Under the pieces are notes generated by a model, which had not been told where the DNA came from, did no database searches, and saw nothing but the letters and a program-made list of their open reading frames with translations. From an uncultured Victivallales bacterium (GTDB lineage: Bacteria; Verrucomicrobiota; Lentisphaeria; Victivallales; UBA1829), in contig CAKUJH010000020.1 in assembly GCA_934661375.1 (NCBI GenBank), positions 1 through 61,757 on the forward strand: a stretch of 61,757 bases of DNA. The letters are read 5' to 3'. Position 1 is the stretch's first letter. Every line of letters starts with the position of its first letter. Below, piece by piece: positions 42,571 to 50,377 of the stretch. The position numbers and the translations under genes are program-made.

Positions 42571-43469
42571 GATTTGTCCTTCACGTAAACCGCGACGAAC
42601 CGTACTTCGGCAGGGGATTCAAACGGCTGAACCCCTGCTTCCAGATAAAGCAGATTGCCGCGCGGGGAATCTTTCGAAATGCTTCCGCTGCCGGTGATGC
42701 TCCCGACCGGCAGTCCCGGCGGACTGTTGCCGGAAAAGGCGTTGGTGTAGACAATCTGTCCGGGAACGGGTGTCGTGTTCAGCGGCAGGAATTTCAAAGT
42801 GGAACGCATATCGGCAATGTTGTGTGCGCCTTCCAGAATGCCGGAGGATTTGGTGCCGGGCAGGGACACCGCCATCTTGAAATCCTGGCTCAATACAGTG
42901 GAAACGACTGCCGTATGGCGGGTGACGGATTTTACTTTGCCGATCACTGCGACCGCTGGCATGTTGTTTTTGCCCAGCAGAGTGGAACATACAACCGGAT
43001 TGCCCGGCTCTATGCCGTCGCCGCTGCCTTTGTCTATGGTGAACTGTTCCTGCCAGGTCATCGGATTGCGTGCCAGCACTTCGGCAAACACCGGCCGGAA
43101 TGCGCCTTTCTGTTTCAGTCCCAGCAGGGAACGCAGTTCCGCATTTTCTTTTTTCAGATCGGAAACCACTGTCCGTTCCGCCGCCAGCATATCATTTTCC
43201 AGCCGCAGATTGCGCAGTGCTTTTGCCAGCGTGTGTTTGCTCTGACCCATCAGAGCCTGTGCCGCGACGGTGTCTTCCGCAGCCTGTGCCGCTTTCAGGA
43301 ACGGATAATAGTAATCGGCGGAAAACCGCAGGGCGGTCCGGCGGACAGTGCAGTAGATTCCAATGGCAAAAATCAGCAGAACCACCAGAATGATTCCCCA
43401 GATCAGAAAACGCAGTCCGGAGGATTGCCGTTCTTCCGGTAAAGATGTTTTACGGTTCAAGTTTATCAT
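42567..43469 (-). CDS. mreC: Rod shape-determining protein MreC
   Basis: 300 residues: a membrane anchor at about 20-43, a coiled coil at about 75-115 (LRLENDMLAAERTVVSDLKKENAELR, quoted in part as LKKENAELRSLLGL), and the beta-barrel domain from about 125, with EVLARNPMTWQ and DKGSGDGIEPGNPVV. These are MreC hallmarks. It organises cell-wall synthesis in the periplasm. It overlaps the upstream unknown gene by 4 bases (ATGA). Confidence 0.93.
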   Translation of the reverse strand: MINLNRKTSLPEERQSSGLRFLIWGIILVVLLIFAIGIYCTVRRTALRFSADYYYPFLKAAQAAEDTVAAQALMGQSKHTLAKALRNLRLENDMLAAERTVVSDLKKENAELRSLLGLKQKGAFRPVFAEVLARNPMTWQEQFTIDKGSGDGIEPGNPVVCSTLLGKNNMPAVAVIGKVKSVTRHTAVVSTVLSQDFKMAVSLPGTKSSGILEGAHNIADMRSTLKFLPLNTTPVPGQIVYTNAFSGNSPPGLPVGSITGSGSISKDSPRGNLLYLEAGVQPFESPAEVRFVAVYVKDKS

Positions 43470-44842
43470 AATTTATCCGTCTCTTTTGCTGTTCGGTTCA
43501 GAAATTCCGCCAGCCGTTTGCAGGACTGTGCTTCCGGGCGGTTCCGGTAAGTCAGCAGCGGAAAAGTCAGATGATACCGCGCTGCCGGAGCAACACATTG
43601 CAGTTCCGTATCTTCCAGAAATTTCCGCAGGGCGAGACGCCGTTCCAACGCACGGTAGAAATTCTGTTCCGCCCGGAGCAGTTTTTCACCCGTGTTTTCC
43701 GACGGAGCGGCTGCAAATGCGTTCAGCGCACTGCGGATCTCATACAGCGGAATTTCCAGGTCCGGAGAAGCCTTCGGCAGTATGGACGTAACCGCATTTG
43801 CCATCTTTGCCGCAGCTTTTCCGGGTTCAGCCAGATTGTCCCGCAGACGAACCAGTTCCGGAATGCCGCCGCGGATGATTTCCTCTTTGCGTTTCCGTTC
43901 CTCTTCCGTCTGTTTCGCCACACTTTCAAACTGAATACTCTGCTGATAAAGCGTTTCAATTTTTTCTTCCGAAGCGGGAAGGAAACGCCAGTTCAGCATA
44001 TTGTCGAGTTCATTGCGGAACCAGACCTCATAAGCATCAGACAATTCTTTGCCGGACAGGTTCGGGCGGAAAAATTTTTTGGCTCGTTTTTCCAGAGCCG
44101 GCAGTGCCAGACGCCGGAACATTTCCGGCATATCCGGATTTTCCGGAGATTTTTCCAGTTCATCCAGCATCTGCACCAGCAGTCCCTGTTTGAACAATCC
44201 GTTTTTCATGCAGATCATGACCAGCAGTTCGCAGTATTCCTCATAGATCAGCCGGAGTGTGGTGTCCTCCGGTTTCAGCGGAACCGCCAGAATGGATTGC
44301 AGAGTCGGATAACGGTCGGCGGACGTCAGCGTGTATGCCGCGGGAAAATATCCGGAGAAGGGCGAACGGTACATCTGCATTTCCTCCCGTGCTTTGCGGG
44401 ACAATCCGACGATGAACCAGCTGTTCCGGAAATATTTTTCCAGCTCCGGATTTTTTCCGCAGCGTCCGAACAGAATCCAGCCGGTCAGCCGCGGCAGAGC
44501 GTCCGGTTCGGCGAGCAGTTCCTGATAGTGATCCGGCAGGGTGATCCGCAGATTGTTCTGTCTGTCCAGCCGGCAGGTGAAGACCGGTTCCTTTTTCCGG
44601 TCGGCAAGCCGGACAAATGTTTCCCTCATTTTGCGATCCCGTCCGGCGGGCGCAGCCTGACGGGTCAGACGTTTGATCCGTTCGGCTATTCCGGTCGCCA
44701 TGCCGCGCGGCGAGGTCGCCGCATCTTCGTACTGCAGCAGGTAGAAACGGTTCGTGCTGTCTTCTCCGGACACGCCGAACGCCGGCGGAAAGACCATTGC
44801 CGCCGCAAAAAAGATGAAATATCTGCCAAAAAACTGCCGCAT
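43466..44842 (-). CDS. Uncharacterised exported protein, first gene of the mreCD-mrdA operon
   Basis: 458 residues with an N-terminal signal peptide (about 1-24, MRQFFGRYFIFFAAAMVFPP). The rest is helical, rich in Glu, Arg and Lys, with KQTEEERKRKEEI and many charged residues; no catalytic motif is seen. I do not recognise it. It begins the operon with the promoter at 44872-44900 and overlaps mreC by 4 bases, so a role in the cell envelope or elongasome is likely but inferred. Confidence 0.7.
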   Translation of the reverse strand: MRQFFGRYFIFFAAAMVFPPAFGVSGEDSTNRFYLLQYEDAATSPRGMATGIAERIKRLTRQAAPAGRDRKMRETFVRLADRKKEPVFTCRLDRQNNLRITLPDHYQELLAEPDALPRLTGWILFGRCGKNPELEKYFRNSWFIVGLSRKAREEMQMYRSPFSGYFPAAYTLTSADRYPTLQSILAVPLKPEDTTLRLIYEEYCELLVMICMKNGLFKQGLLVQMLDELEKSPENPDMPEMFRRLALPALEKRAKKFFRPNLSGKELSDAYEVWFRNELDNMLNWRFLPASEEKIETLYQQSIQFESVAKQTEEERKRKEEIIRGGIPELVRLRDNLAEPGKAAAKMANAVTSILPKASPDLEIPLYEIRSALNAFAAAPSENTGEKLLRAEQNFYRALERRLALRKFLEDTELQCVAPAARYHLTFPLLTYRNRPEAQSCKRLAEFLNRTAKETDKL

Positions 44843-44871
44843 TCATTTGCCCTTTGTTGAATTAGGGTTTA

Positions 44872-44900
44872 AATTTAGCGTCTAATCGTTATCATTGCAA
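44872..44900 (-). promoter_or_regulatory. Candidate promoter of the mreC operon
   Basis: Minus strand TTGCAA (44900-44895), 17 bases, TAAATT (44877-44872). It gives a leader of about 25 bases to the start at 44842, where AAAGGG is the ribosome-binding site. Confidence 0.4.
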
Positions 44901-44934
44901 CATCAAATTGAGAAAAAAAAGAAAGAACTGTGCC

Positions 44935-46245
44935 ATGTTCCGGTATGCTCTGAAGCGGATTGCCTATTCTCTGCTGATTATAGCGGGAGTCATGATCCTG
45001 ACCTTCCTGCTGTTCCGTCTGGCGGCAGGCGATCCCGCAGCCACGGTACTGGGGAAAAATCCGACTCCTTCGGAAATTGAAGACATGCGCGAGGAACTCG
45101 GCACGGACAAACCGCTGTTCTTCGGGCGCTGGAAGCAGACGGAGCTTTATTCCTCCGCCGAATTCCGGAATGACCGGACAGTTTTTCCCGGCATCCGCAC
45201 GGAAGGTCCGGCGGAAACTTCCCCGCAGGCATTGATTCTGCATAAAACGTCGCGGCTGATTTTTGACCGCAATTTCGAACGGCAGCCAGTCGAGCCGGTC
45301 CGGATGATTCTGAAATGCTCCGGACCTGTCGAAATCAACGGAACAGAATATATTCCCCGCCGCAATACGGTGGAATGCGTTTTTGCACAGCCGCCGGAAC
45401 AGCTGGTCATCGCCGGAACAGAGGCGTCAGTCCGGATTTACGGAGCATCGTTCCAGCGTCCGACCAAAGGCTGGCTGGACAGTCAGTTGACCGCGTCGCT
45501 GAAGGAAATCGTTTCTCTGAAATCCGGATTTCCGTATGTCAGTTTCTTCAATTTCGGCAAAACCCTTCAGACCCGTGAATCGATTCGCGGCAAATTATGG
45601 AAGGGAATGTTTCCTTCGCTGATGCTGATGATTCCGATATTTTTCGGTGAACTGGTGCTGGGAATTCTGCTGTCTATGGCGGCATGTGCCTTCCGCGGAA
45701 AATGGCTGGATCAGCTGATTCTCTGTTTTTCCGTGGCGGGGATGAGCATCAGTTATCTGGCTCTGATTATTTTCGGACAATGGTTCCTGGCCTATTATCT
45801 GAACTGGTTTCCGGTATGGGGCTGGGGAGACATCCGGTATCTGCTGTTGCCGGTGGCGATCGGGATATTGAGCGGAACCGGCGGCGGAGTCCGTTTTTAC
45901 CGGACCGTGTTTCTGGATGAAATGAACCGGGAATATTTGCGGACTGCCGCCGCGAAAGGGCTTCCTCCGGTGAAAATCTATTTCAGGCACCTGCTGAAAA
46001 ATGCGCTGATTCCCGTCATCACCCGTGCTTCAACCGTGCTGCCGTTTCTGTTTACCGGAAGTCTGCTGCTGGAAACTTTTTTCGGCATACCCGGTCTGGG
46101 GTATGAAGGTGTAAATGCTTTGAACGATGCGGACTTGCAGATGCTGAAAGCACTGGTGATCCTGAGTGCATTTCTGTTTGTCGGCATCAATCTGCTGACG
46201 GATCTGGCGTATGCCTGGGCGGATCCGCGGGTGCGTCCGCAGTGA
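44935..46245 (+). CDS. DppB/OppB-like ABC permease with periplasmic insertion
   Basis: 436 residues. The N-terminal helix LKRIAYSLLIIAGVMILTFLLFRLAAGDPA, quoted in part as SLLIIAGVMILTFLLFR, opens the classical DppB fold; the C-terminal permease has the EAA-like loop EYLRTAAAKGLPPVKIYFRH. Between them is an insertion of about 110 residues (about 60-190) predicted periplasmic, which normal DppB proteins (about 320 residues) lack. A TTG nine codons upstream is possible, but ATG at 44935 starts the known fold. No partner permease, ATPase or binding protein is near. The solute is unknown. Confidence 0.75.
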   Translation: MFRYALKRIAYSLLIIAGVMILTFLLFRLAAGDPAATVLGKNPTPSEIEDMREELGTDKPLFFGRWKQTELYSSAEFRNDRTVFPGIRTEGPAETSPQALILHKTSRLIFDRNFERQPVEPVRMILKCSGPVEINGTEYIPRRNTVECVFAQPPEQLVIAGTEASVRIYGASFQRPTKGWLDSQLTASLKEIVSLKSGFPYVSFFNFGKTLQTRESIRGKLWKGMFPSLMLMIPIFFGELVLGILLSMAACAFRGKWLDQLILCFSVAGMSISYLALIIFGQWFLAYYLNWFPVWGWGDIRYLLLPVAIGILSGTGGGVRFYRTVFLDEMNREYLRTAAAKGLPPVKIYFRHLLKNALIPVITRASTVLPFLFTGSLLLETFFGIPGLGYEGVNALNDADLQMLKALVILSAFLFVGINLLTDLAYAWADPRVRPQ

Positions 46246-46269
46246 TTTGCACATTGCGGCAGATTTTTT
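46237..46269 (+). terminator. Terminator of the DppB-like gene
   Basis: CCGCAGTG (46237-46244) pairs with CATTGCGG (46252-46259), one G-T pair, with a 7-base loop; CAGA and six T residues follow. The stem overlaps the stop codon. Confidence 0.75.
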
Positions 46270-46280
46270 GTTTTCCATGA

Positions 46281-46308
46281 TTGACTTTTTCCGGGTTTGA
46301 CTTATATT
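46281..46308 (+). promoter_or_regulatory. Promoter of the aminopeptidase gene
   Basis: TTGACT (46281-46286), 16 bases, TATATT (46303-46308). The start codon at 46344 follows after about 30 bases of leader with GAGG upstream. Confidence 0.65.
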
Positions 46309-46343
46309 GTCGGCAGAAAAGGGAAATCAACAGCGAGGTTTTT

Positions 46344-47567
46344 ATGGATAAGAAACGGCTTGACGCGTATGCGGATCTTCTGGTGAAAAAAGGATTGAAT
46401 CTGGACCGCGGACAGGAAGTGCTGATCATCGCCAATCTTGACCAGCCGGAATTTGTCCGGACCGTGACGGAAAAATGTTATGAAGCCGGAGCATCACGCG
46501 TGTCGGTGGACTGGCATGACATGCCGGTGGAAAAACTTCATCAGCTGCATCAGAGCGAAGCCATGCTGTCCGAGGTCGAACCCTGGGTGCTTTCCCGCTG
46601 GCAGTGGCGTGCGGAAAAACTGCCTGCCATGATCTGGCTGGATTCCGATGATCCCGACGGCATGGACGGCATAGATCAGGCCAAACGCGCCAAAGCGCAG
46701 ATGGCGCGTTTCCCGGTCATCAAGCCGTATCGCGAGGCTGCGGAGAACAGGCATCAGTGGTGCATCGCCGGCGTGCCCGGAGTGGAATGGGCGCGCAAGG
46801 TTTTTCCCGGCATTCCGGATCCCGAAGCGGTGGAAAAACTCTGGGAGGCGATTCTGTCGACTGCCCGTGCCAACGGCGACCCCATTGCCAACTGGGATGA
46901 ACACAACCGGACCATTCACCGCCGCTGCGAAAAACTCAATGCTTTCCATTTCGTTTCCCTGGAATACAAATCCGCCAACGGCACGGATTTCAAAGTCGGG
47001 CTGATTCCGAACGGCGTTTTCGCCGGAGCTGCGGAAACCGATCTTTCCGGCCGCGTCTTCAACCCCAATATCCCGTCCGAGGAAATTTTCACATCGCCCA
47101 AACGCGGCGAAGCCGAAGGCGTGCTGGTGTCCACCAAACCGCTTTCCTGGCAAGGTTCCCTGATCGAAAATTTTTCCATCCGGTTCGAACAGGGCAAAGC
47201 AGTGGAAGTCAAAGCGGAAAAAGGGCAGGACGCACTGGAAAAAATGATTGCCATGGATGAAGGCGCGGCTTATCTGGGGGAATGCGCCCTGGTGGATTTC
47301 GATTCTCCGATCAACAATACCGGAATCCTGTTCTACAATACTTTGTATGATGAAAATGCCTGCTGCCATGTGGCGCTGGGACGCGGTTTCTATGACTGCA
47401 TTCAGGATTATCCGAAATATACGCAGGACGAAATGAAACGCATGGGGATCAACGACAGTATGATTCATGTGGATTTCATGGTCGGCAGCCGGGATTTGAG
47501 CATTACCGGCATAACGCCTTCCGGGGAACGGGTTGAAATTTTCCGCGGCGGCTCCTGGTGTTTTTAA
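46344..47567 (+). CDS. Family M29 metallo-aminopeptidase
   Basis: 407 residues resembling AmpS/PepS enzymes, cocatalytic metal aminopeptidases. Metal-ligand segments are visible: PSEEIFTSPKRGEAEG (Glu pair), LGECALVD (Glu), NACCHVALGRGF (His) and MIHVDFMVG (His and Asp). The start MDKKRLDAYADLLVKKGLNL is the family N-terminus; the in-frame extension to 46281 overlaps the promoter. There is no signal peptide, so it acts in the cytosol. It is 36 bases from the next gene and could be co-transcribed. Confidence 0.9.
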   Translation: MDKKRLDAYADLLVKKGLNLDRGQEVLIIANLDQPEFVRTVTEKCYEAGASRVSVDWHDMPVEKLHQLHQSEAMLSEVEPWVLSRWQWRAEKLPAMIWLDSDDPDGMDGIDQAKRAKAQMARFPVIKPYREAAENRHQWCIAGVPGVEWARKVFPGIPDPEAVEKLWEAILSTARANGDPIANWDEHNRTIHRRCEKLNAFHFVSLEYKSANGTDFKVGLIPNGVFAGAAETDLSGRVFNPNIPSEEIFTSPKRGEAEGVLVSTKPLSWQGSLIENFSIRFEQGKAVEVKAEKGQDALEKMIAMDEGAAYLGECALVDFDSPINNTGILFYNTLYDENACCHVALGRGFYDCIQDYPKYTQDEMKRMGINDSMIHVDFMVGSRDLSITGITPSGERVEIFRGGSWCF

Positions 47568-47603
47568 ATTCATTGACATATACAACAGCAGAAAAGGTTT
47601 GCC

Positions 47604-49472
47604 ATGTCTCCAAAAAATCTGTGCTTTGATTCCGCCGCAGGTTCGCTCCGGGCCGGTTCGATTTCCATGACCCTGAAACCGTTTGCCGACGGGGCTTCGG
47701 ACTGGCGGCTTGTCCGCCATGACGAGCATGAAACGGTCTGGGATTCATCCCTCGGCCGCTGGACCTTGCAGACTGCATCCTCCGGCAGCGATCTGAAATT
47801 GCGTCTCCTCGGTGATTTGAAACAGCTGTGTCCCGGTCTGACTTTCGGTCTGAAAGCCGCAGACCCGGTGGAACTGACTCATGCTCTGGGGCTTGGTCCG
47901 CGCATGGGACGGTGCATCCCCGTGGTGTTTCCCTGTCCGGAAGAACGGCAATGGAACAGTTCCATATTGACCATGCTGACCCGGAACAGCGATCATCTCA
48001 TGATTTCCGTTCCGCTGCGGAATCCCGCCTGGACCGAGTTCCGCGGCATTGCCAAAGGAAACGGATTGAACGATTTCGAACTGAATTTCCGGATTGCGGA
48101 CGATACTTCCGCTGCGGCGGATTCCGGCTGGATTGAATTCAGTCTGGACGGCGACCCCTTCCGGCGGATGACCGGCTGGGCGGACCGCAATGCCACCGTG
48201 GAAAAAGATTTCAGCAAAGGCTGGATCGCCGGCTGGAACTCCTGGGATTATTACCGCTGGACCATTACCGAGGAAGAAGTTCTCCGCAATGCACGTTTCA
48301 TCGCCGCAGATCCTGTGCTGTCCAAATATGTCAAGCGCATCATTGTCGATGACGGCTGGCAGTACTGCTACGGGGAATGGGATGCTAATCCGCTGTTCCC
48401 GCACGGCATGAAATATCTCGCCGATGAGTTGAAGAAACTCGGTTTTGAACCGGGGCTGTGGATTGCTCCGACTATCATCGAGCCGCATTGCCGCATCGCC
48501 CAGCTCAATAAGGATTGGCTTGCCATGAGCGAAGGCGGTCAGCCCTGTCTCGGTTATTCCTGCATGGAACGGCACGGCTTCCTGCTGGACCCGACGGTTC
48601 CCGAAGTCCGGGAATTTCTCCGGAATTTGTTTGACCGTTATGCCGCGATGGGATACAGCTATTTCAAACTCGATTTCATGGGGTCGACTCTGGAAGCCCG
48701 CAAATTTCATGACCCGTCCGTTCCCCGCACGGAGATTCCGCGCATGATTGTTCAGGCGGCGTATGAAGGAGCCAAGGACAGAGCCCAGATTCTCGGCTGC
48801 AATTACTTCTATTGCGGCGGCAATGAATTCGTGGATTCCGTGCGGATCGGCGGCGACATTCATGCCCGCTGGGAAAATATCATGGCAAATGCCGTCGCTG
48901 TGGAGTCGATGTTCCATACCAACGGCAGATTGTGGATCAATGACCCGGATTTCTCGCTGGCGCGCGGACCTGAAACGTCCTGCGACCCCGATCTGGATCG
49001 TTTGCAGTGCATCACAGTGTATATCCGGCCGGAATCGCCGTATCTCGAAGGCATGGATGATTTCAAGCTGGCAACTATGTCTCGGCAGGAGGGCGAAGTT
49101 CTGCTGTCGCTGGTGGTGATTTCCGGCGGCATCATCAATTTCTCCGACAATATGCCGCGTCTGAACAAATCCGGACTGGATCTGCTCCGCCGGGCGGTTG
49201 CCGCGGAACACGGATCTTCCGGTCTGCCGCTGGACCTCTTTGAGAGTGTTCATGCCGGAACCTGGCTTCAGCGTATGCCGGACGGTTCCAGCCGCGTTCT
49301 GCTGATCAACTGGAGTGATGCTCCTGTCCGGAAGGAATTTGATCTGAAGGCGCATGGCATTGCCGCCGGCTCCGGACGCAACTTCTGGAATGACCGCCCG
49401 GTGGACGTTCAGAACGGGCGGATTTGCGCGGAACTCCCTGCACACAGCTGTCTGCTGACTGTGCTGGACTGA
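47604..49472 (+). CDS. GH36-like alpha-galactosidase family enzyme
   Basis: 622 residues of the melibiase/GH36 clan D type. An N-terminal beta-sandwich (1-200) is followed by the barrel: GWNSWDYY (209-217), VDDGWQYCYGEWD, and YFKLDFMG, where Asp357 is the likely nucleophile. RIGGDIHARW (Asp418) is the likely acid/base. A small beta domain ends the protein. There is no signal peptide. Known relatives cleave alpha-galactosides and related sugars; the true substrate is unknown. It ends at a strong terminator. Confidence 0.85.
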   Translation: MSPKNLCFDSAAGSLRAGSISMTLKPFADGASDWRLVRHDEHETVWDSSLGRWTLQTASSGSDLKLRLLGDLKQLCPGLTFGLKAADPVELTHALGLGPRMGRCIPVVFPCPEERQWNSSILTMLTRNSDHLMISVPLRNPAWTEFRGIAKGNGLNDFELNFRIADDTSAAADSGWIEFSLDGDPFRRMTGWADRNATVEKDFSKGWIAGWNSWDYYRWTITEEEVLRNARFIAADPVLSKYVKRIIVDDGWQYCYGEWDANPLFPHGMKYLADELKKLGFEPGLWIAPTIIEPHCRIAQLNKDWLAMSEGGQPCLGYSCMERHGFLLDPTVPEVREFLRNLFDRYAAMGYSYFKLDFMGSTLEARKFHDPSVPRTEIPRMIVQAAYEGAKDRAQILGCNYFYCGGNEFVDSVRIGGDIHARWENIMANAVAVESMFHTNGRLWINDPDFSLARGPETSCDPDLDRLQCITVYIRPESPYLEGMDDFKLATMSRQEGEVLLSLVVISGGIINFSDNMPRLNKSGLDLLRRAVAAEHGSSGLPLDLFESVHAGTWLQRMPDGSSRVLLINWSDAPVRKEFDLKAHGIAAGSGRNFWNDRPVDVQNGRICAELPAHSCLLTVLD

Positions 49473-49484
49473 GGCTTTTCATTG

Positions 49485-49510
49485 AATCCCGGAGCCGTCC
49501 GGGATTTTTT
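49485..49510 (+). terminator. Terminator after the first GH36-like gene
   Basis: AATCCCGGA pairs with TCCGGGATT around GCCG, directly followed by T residues (49505-49510). Confidence 0.9.
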
Positions 49511-49557
49511 ATCCGACCCGTGTTTCAAATGTTTCATGAAAAACCGGTTTTCATGTA

Positions 49558-49585
49558 TTGCTATTTTTTCATATCCGACTATAGT
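49558..49585 (+). promoter_or_regulatory. Promoter of the pseudopilin operon
   Basis: TTGCTA (49558-49563), 16 bases, TATAGT (49580-49585). A strong ribosome-binding site AGGAGG follows before the start at 49642. Confidence 0.45.
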
Positions 49586-49641
49586 TTATAGAAGAAAGCA
49601 GTATAAGTATATTCATCCTAAAAAATTCAGAAGGAGGCACC

Positions 49642-50355
49642 ATGAACTTCGCCTTGAGAAAACATGTCTGTCGGCGCAAATTGTTGTGGTTCACATTGAT
49701 AGAACTCCTCGTCGTGATAGCGGTCATTGCGATTCTGGCGGGAATGCTCCTGCCGGCTTTGAACAAGGCAAAACAGAAAGCACAGCAGATTTCCTGCAAG
49801 AACAGAGTCAAACAGTCTCTGCTGTTTGCCTCCATGTACAGCATGGATCATAACGATTATGTGCTGCCGCTCCGGGTCAAACATGATTCCGGCGCATACA
49901 TCGTCTGGGCGCAGCTGCTGAACAGTTACCGCAATCTTCCGGTCTGTCATTCCTGGCAGACTCCGGAAGCCCAGTCGGAAAATATGGAATTTTTCTATTG
50001 CCCGTCCAATGAACAGGCAAAATATCCTTATCAGAAACAGCATTTCTACACGGGCTATTCCGCCAATTCAAGCATCATGGCCGATCTGCTCATTGCGGAC
50101 AGCGGCATCCGGACGGGTTCACTCAAAAACATTTCCCGCACGATCATGCTTGCAGACCGTCTGCCTCCGTATTTCAACTTTTCCAACCGGGTGCATGTTG
50201 ACTTGGTGAATCTGTCCCAGCGCCTGATTTCTTTTGTCCACGGCAACCGCACCAACTGCGGCTGGCTGGACGGTTCGGTCAGCGATCATGGAACGGATTT
50301 GTATCATTATGTGGAGTATGATCCGGCGAACAGCAATCGTTTATATAGACAATAA
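49642..50355 (+). CDS. Prepilin-type pseudopilin with H-X9-DG motif
   Basis: 237 residues. The N-terminal methylation/cleavage segment FTLIELLVVIAVIAILAGML begins at about residue 17. Cleavage normally follows a glycine; here the preceding residue is tryptophan (KLLWFTLIE). ALNKAKQKAQ continues the helix. Near the C-terminus, His and Asp-Gly are separated by nine residues (HGNRTNCGWLDG), the H-X9-DG processing-associated motif. The globular middle resembles type II secretion major pseudopilins. AGAAGGAGG precedes the start. It begins the operon with the secreted glycosidase-like gene 22 bases downstream. Such genes are very abundant in Lentisphaerota. Confidence 0.88.
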   Translation: MNFALRKHVCRRKLLWFTLIELLVVIAVIAILAGMLLPALNKAKQKAQQISCKNRVKQSLLFASMYSMDHNDYVLPLRVKHDSGAYIVWAQLLNSYRNLPVCHSWQTPEAQSENMEFFYCPSNEQAKYPYQKQHFYTGYSANSSIMADLLIADSGIRTGSLKNISRTIMLADRLPPYFNFSNRVHVDLVNLSQRLISFVHGNRTNCGWLDGSVSDHGTDLYHYVEYDPANSNRLYRQ

Positions 50356-50377
50356 GCAATTGGAGGATAGAAGTATT

